Shown here piece after piece: positions 8,814 through 17,253 of a DNA stretch of 19,313 bases. The stretch lies in the NCBI GenBank assembly GCA_024741835.1, contig JAENRP010000106.1, forward strand, positions 113,655 through 132,967, in the 5' to 3' direction. The first letter of the stretch is position 1; each line of letters begins with the position of its first letter. Made by a program: the position numbers and the translations under genes. The notes beneath the pieces are model-generated. The model worked only from the letters and a program-made list of their open reading frames with translations, did no database searches and was not told where the DNA came from. The DNA is from Diplocarpon mali. Taxonomy: Eukaryota > Ascomycota > Leotiomycetes > Helotiales > Drepanopezizaceae.

Positions 8814-11662
8814 ATGCGGAAACTCTTGCGCGCATCGCTGCTGGTGGCGGCAGTCTCGAGTTTAGTCCAGGTGAGAGCATGCCAACGATCGCTGGTGGTA
8901 GAGAACCTATTGACACGGGGGACAGGCCAGCACACCGTTCGAGCATCTACGCCAGCGGAGCGAAAACTCCGACTTGTTGACTGAGTTGGAGGGGACGCAA
9001 CTGGGAGGAGCCGGCGCGAAGAGTGGAGGGGCGCAAATAGGAGGCGTAGGCGTGGGATTAGAATCAGGAGGAGGACAAGCAGGAGCAGGAGCAGGCGGAG
9101 GAGCAAGAGCCGGAGGAGGAGGAGGAGGACCAGGATCAGGAGCGAACAATGGAGGAACACGACCCGGAGGAGCAACGGTAGCTGGAGCAGCAGCAAGTTT
9201 GAACGGAGGAGGCGCACGACCTGGAGGAGCTGGAGCAGAAGCCGGAACTGGGGGCCAACGACCGAAAGGTGAGGGGCCGGCCGCGACAGCGACAGCGAGT
9301 CGAGAGAACCCAGGAGGAGAGAAAATGTCGAAGCAGGGAGGAGAAGCCCCGGCGGAAACACCAATGACTGTCACCGTGACGGAGCAGGGCGCCAGCAATG
9401 CGACTTGCGAGGCCGTCAAAACCGTGACAATGACGGTTAGTGTAGCGGGAGTCGCTGCGCAAGGGACGGGGTATGTGTTGCTTTCTATCCTGCTCTACTC
9501 CCCCCCGCTCTGCTCTGCCCTACCCTCCTCTTCTAGTTCTCCAATGTCGTTACCGGCGAGGATCGATCGGTGGGTAGAGAAATGATAATGTGATGCTAAA
9601 GAGGCAACAGACTCGCACCACTATCTATGGCTGCCGAGACGAAAGGCGGTAATGTATCGCTCGCCGCCACACCAGAGACAGGGTACCCTCCTACCATTCT
9701 CTCCCATTCTGCAACATCCTGCTAACACGACCAGCAAACTCCAGTCCGCCCTCGTCAGTGAAACAGCAATGCTCGGCTCTGCCCCCTCGCTAACAGTGAC
9801 CGTCACCCCGCTGCCACAAGTGGTTACCCAAGTCGTGACCGTCACCGTGTCGGTCAACAAGGCAGCCCAGGAACCGGCTCCTTCGCCTGGTCCACCGATG
9901 ATGGCCCCGGGAGTGATGCCCCCTGGTGCGGCGGCCGGCACGGGCTCGAAGACGGCGGTGATTGTGAAAACAATCGATGCAGCGAACCCGAATGTTGGTG
10001 AGTCTCAGTCTCTCGTACATGCTACTCTTGACTTCATAAAGAATAAACAAGCCTGCAGAAGTGAAGTTTTTGAAGCTGATCATAAGCAGCCTCAGGAGCC
10101 GCAGCACCCGGTGTTATGCCCCCTCCAGGGGCAGCCGTCGGTACTGGAGGAACTAGCTTGAAGACGGCGGTGATTGTCAAAACGAAGGACGCAGCGAATC
10201 CGGATGTTGGTGAGTTTTCCACATGTACCGCGTAACATTTGGGAACTGACAATACGCAGCCACAGGAGCCGCAGCGCCCGGTGTTATGCCGCCTTCCGGA
10301 GCAGCTGTCGGTAGCGGAGGAACGAAAACAGCGGCGATTATCAAGACTTCTGATCCTACGCGGCCGGATGTTGGTGAGTCTCCTGCCCCAGTTCCGCTCC
10401 CAGTCTCGAAATTTGCGCGGGATGAGAAGAAGCGCAAAAAAAAAAAGGGGGCTAGATGTATGTGCCAGGCATGGATAGCTAACAGTGCATACATAGCATC
10501 GGGAGCAGCAGTTGCAGGCGTCAACCCGCCAGTGGGTGCCGCCGGGACAGCACCTGCTGGGACAGGAGGCAAGACACCGGCGATCGTGAAGACGAACAAT
10601 CCTGCCGTGGGGAATTTACGTGTGTTCCCGGTCTTTCTCTCTCTCATCTCATCTACGCTCTCACCTACTTCCTTTTCCTGTTCCCTCTCGCTTGTGGCCC
10701 TCGCCTATTCCCTCCATGTATCCGAACCGACATAAGTCAACAAAGAACCATCCTGACACTTTTTAGCATCGGGCGCAATTCCTGCCTCTGCCGCCGCCTC
10801 TGCCGCCGCCTCTCCCGCGGCCTCCCCACCTCCAGTCGGCGCCCCTGGCGGTATGGCCTCCGGCGTAGGGACACAAGTCCCCGGCCAGCCAGGCGCCTGT
10901 GACTGCTCGTGTCTCTGCGGTGCTGGCTCTTTCCCAAATACCATGGCTGCTATGGGCGCGATGGGTGCCCTGGGTGCCATGGGCGGCCCACAGCCACCGG
11001 CCACAACGTTGACGACGGCGAGGATCGTGCAGACGGGCGCACCAGCTGCCAGCCCACCAGCTGCGAATGCACCAGCGGCAGACCCGCCAGCGCCAGCGGG
11101 CAACTCAACACTGGCGACCGCCAAAATCGTGCAGACGGGAGCTCCTCCTGCTCCAGCAGCGCAGCCACCGCAGGCTCAAGCCCAAGCCCCAGCCCAAGCC
11201 CTAGCCCCAGCCCCAGCCCCGGCTCCGGCAGCAAACCCAACAACACTGACCAGCGCCGCGATCGTAAAGCTGGCTCCTGCTGCGACACCTCCCGCACCGC
11301 AACAGCCAGCGGCGGTACCAGCACCTGCTCAGCAGCCAGCGCCCGCTCCACCTGCCCAGGCCCCGGCACCTCCAACTACACCGACCTCGAACCCGAGCGC
11401 GGCAGCGGCAGCGGCCCCTAATCCACCACCGCCAGCAGCGCCAGCCGCGCAGAAAAGCACAATCGAGCTCTCCGTCTCGGCCAAGCCGGGCGCTACGCCG
11501 GCGGCTGCGCCGGCGGCTGCCGCTGCCGCTGCTCCGGCAGGGGACATGGCAGGCGGGAACATAGAGGGAGAATCAAATGGCGCGAACATCAATATTAGCA
11601 CCTTCTCGCTGACGAGTAGCCTGTTGCTTGGGAGTCTGGCCCAGGCTACTGGGCGTGCATGA
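8814..11662 (+). CDS. secreted low-complexity protein with tandemly duplicated modular exons
   Basis: Proposed exons: 8814-8870, 8926-9470, 9611-9682, 9735-9997, 10090-10209, 10260-10373, 10497-10619, 10767-11662. Together they give 2190 bases, 729 residues plus stop, with all phases consistent. Donors are mostly GTGAGT or GTATGT and several introns show CTAAC or CTGAC branch sites. Exon 1 encodes a signal peptide (MRKLLRASLLVAAVSSLVQ). A Gly/Ala-rich stretch (~45-165) follows, then Thr/Val motifs (MTVTVTEQ, VKTVTMTVSV, VVTVTVSV). Repeat modules carry KTAVIVKT (297-304 and 337-344), KTAAIIKT (375-382) and KTPAIVKT (416-423), with weaker copies at 514-521, 548-555 and 593-600. A CDCSCLC cluster lies at 476-482, a Pro/Ala-rich region follows, and a short hydrophobic C-terminus (~709-725) might be a GPI signal. 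The likely site is the cell wall or outside the cell; no family is recognised. Exon 3 and the 140-base intron before it are the least certain parts. Confidence 0.72.
9735..10619 (+). repeat. tandem exon-duplication array inside the secreted-protein gene
   Basis: The 3' half of exon 4 and all of exons 5 (10090-10209), 6 (10260-10373) and 7 (10497-10619) encode copies of one module. Its pattern is A(S/T)GAAAPGVMPP, then GAAVGxGG, then KTAxIVKT, and in exons 4-6 a closing NPDV-like end. Exons 5 and 6 remain close at the DNA level (shared ggagccgcagc.cccggtgt and ctgtcggta-like blocks). Exons 5-7 are 120, 114 and 123 bases, all multiples of three, and are flanked by phase-1 introns. The introns (92, 50, 123 and 147 bases) differ widely in length and share little beyond the splice signals. 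Confidence 0.8.
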
Positions 11663-12173
11663 GGACGCAGCTTGGGGATGAGTGGTGGAGGGGGATTATG
11701 AAAAGATAGAATACCACTGGGGATATTGTTATTTAATAGTTACCACTTTTTTTTAGATTCTCCATTGCATTTGATTTTCCCTCGCAATTTTCTTTCCTCC
11801 TGCTCTTTTCTTGTCTTTGGGTTTAGTTGAAGTGCAGTAGAGTGGTGCGGAGTCGATTTTATTGACTCGGAAGAAAAAGCCGGACAGAGGAATCACGAGG
11901 CAGAGAGACCGGATAGGAATGGGCACATCTAGGTGACTTGACTTTGATTTTAATATCAACAACCGATATCAATTTATGTCATTGGCTTGTTTGTACTGGC
12001 CCTAAATCCAAGAGACAACCCAATGATTTCAGTAGTTCGTGTTCAGTAATCTTCGGTTTCTCTACACGCAAAGCAGGTATTAAAGGTCACTAAATTGTGA
12101 ACTCTGGTCTTTTATAGCTTCAATCCTGACTATAACTTTTCCTTGAAATCAATTCAAGTTTTTCTGAGGGGGT

Positions 12174-12535
12174 GGGCCTATAGGCCCCGCAGTCTAAAAC
12201 GTACTTACGATACCGGGCGCATACACGTGAGCTTTCTATTTGCAAGAACATCTATTGCCGAGTACAGATTCTCAAGAGGGGACTTACGCGAGGAACTCCG
12301 CAAGCTATTGCATATCGATAATTCAGAAGACTCTATGACTAATCCGGTTTGAGATATGAAAAGGCTTTGGTTCATAAGTGTCGAGCCGTCAAACCAGGGA
12401 GATCTCCAAGTGGTGAGCAGAAGCTTATATAATTAAATCTAACTGGATACCCGAGCTCCCTAAGTAGGGAGGCTCCGTGGGTCGCTTCAGGGGCTAGCTA
12501 CACAAGTAAGTCCTTGCAGCCTAAGGCTGCTTACT
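12174..12535. repeat. group of inverted repeats / hairpins
   Basis: GGGCCTATAGGCCC at 12174-12187 is a perfect 14-base palindrome. At 12453-12475 a stem GAGCTCCCT pairs with AGGGAGgCTC with one bulged G. At 12516-12530 GCAGCC and GGCTGC flank a three-base loop, with outer arms AGTAA (12505-12509) and TTACT (12531-12535). These sit in otherwise AT-rich DNA. Possible explanations are a small non-autonomous element remnant or chance; no RNA family is recognised. Confidence 0.55.
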
Positions 12536-12719
12536 GCGCAACAAGAAGCTAATGAAAGTTCAGTATTTCTCTCTTATAATATACGACGTAAGTTCTAAAC
12601 TATATGGCGTAAGAAGGAAACGCTTTAGTCGAAGTAAGCACAAGGAGAAATTAGCATAAAACTCCTTGAATATAGTACGAAGCCTGTGATACTGATAAGG
12701 AACCCTGATTCCTCAAATA

Positions 12720-13345
12720 CAAGTTTAATTTACAACACAATTGAATGTTACTCCTTCAAGCTGTTAGGCAAGTATGTTTTTAAAAAGGCACGTAGATAAA
12801 CAGGTCGCTTTGGGTTCCTCATTCTATCTAGGATAAGCTCTCTTCATCAATAGCAGCTACCTATTCAGTTAGATATCAAGCCTTTTATTGGCCGGCGGCG
12901 GTTATTGATCATATTCCTTCTCATCAACTTTAGCTTACTAAGACGAATCTTTCACAGAAATCTTTGAAACTATAAGAATTTGGAGTCTGTCCTTTCCTCT
13001 TGTTAGCCCCTTTACATATCATAATCTGCTCTATTTCTGTTTTTACTGACTATAAAGCTCTCAATGCACTCAGATGTATATATTTAGATAATTATAAAGT
13101 TTATAAGCCAAGGTCGAAAGTAAAGAGTATTTATCAAGAAGGCAGTAGAAAGAATCTCGTTCTGAAGCTTTCGAGAAGTTCTGGCTCTATTTAAATTGGG
13201 ATTTGGTAGTTCGCAGTCGAAAAGACTCAATCTCAAATTTTCAGACTCCTCAACAAGAATTTTACGAACGTACAGGTTTACAAGAGACACTGCGTCTGGG
13301 TGTTGAGTCGTCGTCTCGCAAAAAGGTGGTTTTTGTAAGTTCCTG
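12720..13345 (+). repeat. dispersed degenerate repeat, copy 2
   Basis: This is the counterpart of the copy near 2070-2600, in the same orientation, with matching blocks at 12747-12783, 12893-12933 and 13271-13318. A further match at the right edge is gtggtttttgta here against gtgatttttgta in copy 1. It is longer than copy 1 by roughly 135 bases between the outer blocks. A 64-residue open frame at 13000-13194 includes the string FTDYKAL, faintly like the TDHK motif of retroelement RNase H, but this is too short to assign a family. Confidence 0.62.
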
Positions 13346-13495
13346 TGATAAACTTCATACTCCTGACTTCCGGATGGTGTACTACAGTCTGTTTAGGGAT
13401 CTACACGGCTAGATCATTGGATTGATCAGTATATGCGTTGAGATGAAGTCTAGTACCAGGCCATATGATTGCCTTGCGGTTAAGTGCCTTGATAG

Positions 13496-13501
13496 CCTCG
13501 G
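13496..13501 (+). promoter_or_regulatory. possible fatty-acid-response box (CCTCGG)
   Basis: CCTCGG occurs 383-388 bases before the thiolase ATG. In Aspergillus and Fusarium this hexamer is the binding core of FarA/FarB/CTF1-type regulators that induce beta-oxidation genes on fatty acids. Only one copy was noticed, and a hexamer in this span is easily chance. Confidence 0.25.
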
Positions 13502-13883
13502 ACACACAGACCAGCTTTTACACTTCTAGGACAGCTGAGCCTATGATAGGTCAAGCTCTTGACTGATTCTAACCAAGCTCGGGAATACGTAGTAGCTAGA
13601 GAAGAGGTTTAACTATCCGGTCAAAAATGGAGCTTGCCCCGAGCCCCTACTTGGGCGGGTTGCTATCGTACTATTCTAGTATTCCTATCAACACCGGCTA
13701 TTCTTCGGACCCCCGCGGCATAGTCCAAGGTAATGCGAGCCCTGGCTGTGCCCAGCGGCGGCAAAGATCTTTACCGGCCCGAACGAAACCGCTCCAGCCC
13801 TTCCCCCTCTCGAAGGTCAATGCCGCCGCATCGTCCATAGTCCTCTCCTACACTCGTGGAAGAGAAATCTCACTCTACTCACC

Positions 13884-15146
13884 ATGTTGGGCCCCGTCCG
13901 CAAAGGCCTTTCTAACATCCTCAAGAAAGAAGCAAGCGACGTCGTCATCCTCTCCTCACTTCGTACCCCAATCACACGTTCCTACAAAGGCCATCTCAAG
14001 GACGCCTACCCAGAGGAGCTGCTCGCTACGGTTCTACGCGCAACTCTCGCCGCCAATCCCAATCTGGATCCCGCGCTGATTCAAGATGTCGGCGTCGGCG
14101 TGGTGCTCTCAGAACTCGGCGGCTCGAAGGCCGGACGGATGGCTATGAATCACATCGGCATACCTACCACCACTTCCTTCTATACCTCGAATCGAGCGTG
14201 CGGCTCGGGGCTCCACGCGATCACGAACGTCTCCCATCAGATTGCGAGCGGCATGATCGATATTGGCATTGGCGCGGGGATGGAGAGCATGACGAGGAAT
14301 TACGGGTCCAAGGCTATCCCAACCGTTCTCTGGCCGGCGTTGAGGGATAGCCCGGTCCAGGACGCGCGAGATTGCATCATGCCCATGGGCTTGACGAGCG
14401 AGAACGTGGCGGAGAGGTACGGCGTGACCCGCGCGGACCAGGACGCGTTCGCGGTGGCGTCGCATCAGAGAGCTGCCCAGGCCCAGAAGGATGGCCTCTT
14501 CGATCAGGAGATCGTGCCGGTACAGACCCGGTACCAGGAAGTAAACAAGAGCGGCGAAAAGGTGGGAGATGTGCAGGAGGTGCGGGTGACGCGAGACGAT
14601 GGCATCAGGACGAGCGCCAGCATCGAGGGTATGCAGAAGTTAAAGCCGGCGTTCAAGGACCACGGCCGCTCCACGGCGGGCAACTCGTCGCAAATCTCGG
14701 ATGGGGCTGCCGCGACGCTGTTGATGCGAAGGAGCACCGCGGCCGAGCTGGGCCTGACCTCTTCCATCATCGGCCGGTGGGCGGGCACGCAGGTCGCTGG
14801 CTGCAAACCAGACGAGATGGGCATTGGACCTGCCGTCGCCATCCCGAAGCTGCTGGCGTATACCGGCCTGCAGACCGAGGATGTCGGGATCTGGGAAATC
14901 AACGAGGCCTTTGCCAGCCAGGCCATCTACAGTCTCCGGGCGCTGGCCTTGGAGAAGCGGTACGCGCAAGGGAGGGTGAATCCCAAGGGCGGCGCCATCG
15001 CGCTGGGCCACCCCCTCGGTGCGACTGGCGCCCGCATGCTGGCTGCTTTGTTGCCCGAGCTCGAGAGGCAAGGCTTGGAGACGGGAGTTGTGTCTATGTG
15101 TATTGGGACGGGCATGGGAATGGCTGGCTTGTTTGTCCGGGAGTAA
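13884..15146 (+). CDS. 3-ketoacyl-CoA thiolase (acetyl-CoA C-acyltransferase)
   Basis: Single-exon, 420-residue enzyme of the usual thiolase length, with start context caccATG. It carries the nucleophile motif NRACGSG with Cys106, NEAFASQ at 340-346, GGAIALGHPLGATGAR at 369-384 with His376, and SMCIGTGMG with Cys406 as acid/base. HGRSTAGNSSQISDGAAA lies around 260-277. Thiolases of this type cleave 3-ketoacyl-CoA with CoA to give acetyl-CoA and a shortened acyl-CoA, the last step of beta-oxidation. The overall pattern fits the peroxisomal POT1-like class. However, no PTS2 nonapeptide is seen at the N-terminus, and the C-terminus VRE is not a PTS1. The first 19 residues are basic and could be a mitochondrial presequence, so the compartment is open. 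The nucleophile loop differs slightly from the common NRQCSSG. All catalytic residues are present, so it is probably active. Confidence 0.95.
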   Translation: MLGPVRKGLSNILKKEASDVVILSSLRTPITRSYKGHLKDAYPEELLATVLRATLAANPNLDPALIQDVGVGVVLSELGGSKAGRMAMNHIGIPTTTSFYTSNRACGSGLHAITNVSHQIASGMIDIGIGAGMESMTRNYGSKAIPTVLWPALRDSPVQDARDCIMPMGLTSENVAERYGVTRADQDAFAVASHQRAAQAQKDGLFDQEIVPVQTRYQEVNKSGEKVGDVQEVRVTRDDGIRTSASIEGMQKLKPAFKDHGRSTAGNSSQISDGAAATLLMRRSTAAELGLTSSIIGRWAGTQVAGCKPDEMGIGPAVAIPKLLAYTGLQTEDVGIWEINEAFASQAIYSLRALALEKRYAQGRVNPKGGAIALGHPLGATGARMLAALLPELERQGLETGVVSMCIGTGMGMAGLFVRE

Positions 15147-15819
15147 GAAGAGTGAACGGCTGCACGTGGTTCAATATCCAGGCACGGATCAGAGTGTGAG
15201 AGCTGCTGCTCAGTTTCAGGTTTATCATAGCCAAATGAAGGGCCCGTAGGAGGATACGCAAGATGAGAGACCTCATGGATGTCCCAAGCAGATCACTCCG
15301 GCGGCTGTCTATTGCCGTACCCTGACGTAGGCATAGGCGTCGGCAGGACGTCTCTAGAACGCTGACCTTCCCCCCTCGTCTCCCTCTCGCCACGTTGCGG
15401 CAGCGTACTCTACCGCATCCTACCTTGCGTGCTTACACGAGCAACAGAGCTCAGCTTCGCAGTCTGGTCTGCGGGCAGCAAGGTCACATCTTCGTGTGTT
15501 CCGACAGCAGTGCCAGACGTCGTCGATCCTCGGCGGCGAGGGGTGTGAAGATGGGGAGGAGGCGACCGTTGAGCGGAATGACTCGGGTCGGGATCCAAGA
15601 TGCTCACGATGCTTACCTGTGATTCTCACGTCGGCGCCATTTATCTATCTATCGACTCGTATCCCGTCGCAAGTACTGCACACCTTCGCAGTCATGTGCT
15701 CTTGCTGAATTCTGGGCCCTCGCATCGGATCTTGATGAGCCCGTCGCAAGGGACGTGAGGCCAAGTAGCTTCGCCATGAGACCGACGCCGGGCGTTCCCC
15801 CGCTGGAGCCAGCCGGGAT

Positions 15820-15851
15820 TGCGAGGCGATCGGGTTTGCGAGGCGATCGGG
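15820..15851. repeat. 17-bp direct tandem duplication
   Basis: The sequence tgcgaggcgatcggg occurs at 15820-15834 and again at 15837-15851, so the period is 17 bases. No function is evident. Confidence 0.85.
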
Positions 15852-16327
15852 AGCTTTCTAATCCAGCACTGGCACTGGCACCGGCACCAGCAGCATGCTG
15901 CCCGTGTCCTGTCCGCAATATCTCTGCCACGTCTTGTTTCCCTCGTGGGCACGGTGGGCAGCGATGCGACCTGCCATGTATCGCCGGCCCAAACGGATCT
16001 GACACAGCTGAGACGGGAGGAGGCTCGTTCGCAGGCGGCCTCTGCTCGTTATGAGCAGCCGAGCCGCATCACATCGAGTCGAGTCGGGGATATGCTCGCG
16101 GCCTCGGACCGGGCGAATGAATGGTGTGATGGGCGGCGACGCATAACGCACGTCTCGCGCCTTCAACCACGCACGACGCGAGATTTGGTTTGCTCTTGAC
16201 GTGGTGACGGGACGTTTGCTGGAAGATACCAGGAGGTTGGCGTGGTGTGCTGAGGGGGGTGTCTAGTCGTGAGATGCGTGTTTGGGTGATGGAGGGATGG
16301 AGTCGGTCGAGCGTTTGTTGGAAGCTT

Positions 16328-16352
16328 GGGGGGGGGGGAGGGGGGAGAGGAG
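16328..16352 (+). other. G-run with G-quadruplex potential
   Basis: Eleven consecutive G, one A, six G, then AGAGG and AGTGG follow on the + strand. Enough G-tracts are present to form a quadruplex in principle. It lies about 0.9 kb before the ferritin-like gene and about 2.9 kb from the telomere. It may also be an assembly or sequencing-sensitive homopolymer. Confidence 0.5.
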
Positions 16353-17253
16353 TGGAGATGCGCGTGGGGGGCCGAAATGCCCGGAGGAAGCACGTGCCGT
16401 GTCGTCATGCGTGTGCGGCTCTCGGCGATCCGCGTCACCTGATACGAGGATTCCCGGGATGACTATCACCACGATTACTATTGCTGCATTCACCCCGACC
16501 GCCATCCCGACCAACCTGCTTCCCGCCGCCGTGTGCAGCTGCTCGCAACGGCACGGCTCCGCTCGTCTCCGCTCGGCTCTGCTCGGCTCCGCTCGGCTTC
16601 CCCTACCTCGCCCCACCTCCACCTCCATCTCCACCTCCACCTCCACTGCACCTCCTCACCACTTGACCTTGCATCCCGTCGGATCGCCCATCTTCCCGGG
16701 CCGAGCCAAGGCGCGCCAAGCGAGAGCCAAGCCAGGTCAAGCTTTCCCGCCAGCGGCTTTTCCGGCGGCAACGCGACGGCCGCTAACCCGATGTGGTGCT
16801 GGGTGGGCACTGGCGTCCGGGATCCCGTGAAACCGCTGACCAGGGCCGGGGCCCCGCCGTCCTCGTCGCGCCTCATAACTCGATGTCTCCCCTCGTCGGC
16901 AGAGAGGAGAGCGAATTCCCTCTTCATCCGCCTCCTTCGTCGCCAGCCGCCGCCTCTTCTTCTTGCTCGATACCCCCTTTTCCTCCTTTTCACCTTTTCC
17001 TTCCCAAGCGCTGGTCTGCTTTCCATTATCTTTTCACTCCCAAGAAAATCGCATCCATTCCCTCGGTTCCCCTTGTCACGTTGTCGATAATATCTCGCCG
17101 GCTTTTCTCTTGATAATCCCGCGCGAGTCGCAGTTGGAGCAGGCTGGCCTTGTTGACTTTCACTTCTACGATTCGCTTCGACATCGGCTCTTCTTCCCCG
17201 ACCACCATATTACATCCCAGCAACCCACCTCACCTGGCTTGCCGTCGCCGATA

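Larger units (their letters stand above)
11663..13883. other. AT-rich gap with degenerate repeat and thiolase promoter
   Basis: No convincing gene is visible over about 2.2 kb. It includes the 3' flank of the exon-repeat gene, a group of inverted repeats (12174-12187, 12453-12475, 12505-12535), and the second copy of the dispersed repeat (about 12720-13345). From about 13600 it turns GC-rich toward the thiolase. A single CCTCGG hexamer lies at 13496-13501. The open frames at 12143-12352, 13000-13194 and 13203-13412 are short and carry no reliable domain. Confidence 0.6.
15147..17253. other. GC-rich intergenic region with simple repeats
   Basis: No gene with a recognisable domain was found over about 2.1 kb; many open frames exist on both strands only because the DNA is GC-rich. 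It contains a 17-bp direct duplication (15819-15851), a G-run (16328-16345), short Ctcggctc-type repeats (about 16555-16600) and a cacctc microsatellite (about 16617-16650). The last ~300 bases are pyrimidine-rich (for example 16970-17010), typical of a fungal promoter and leader for the ferritin-like gene. CCCCT stress-element cores lie near 16889 and 16974, which is weak evidence of stress control. Confidence 0.55.

Noticed and set aside
8786..9419. Long antisense open frames (192 and 170 codons) opposite the Gly-rich exon
   Set aside because: They are Leu-rich and Pro-rich mirror images of a repetitive GGN-rich coding sequence, with no domain; the sense strand has a signal peptide and consistent splice sites.
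13000..13194. Short open frame containing FTDYKAL, resembling the TDHK motif of retroelement RNase H
   Set aside because: Only a few residues match, with no flanking RT or RNase H motifs; at most a relic within the degenerate repeat.
14372..15199. 275-codon + strand frame overlapping the thiolase
   Set aside because: Shadow of the GC-rich thiolase gene in another frame; the thiolase has all catalytic motifs.
16282..17090. Overlapping 180-185-codon frames on both strands in the GC-rich gap
   Set aside because: Ser/Pro/Arg-rich products arising from microsatellites and CT repeats, with no domain or splice logic.
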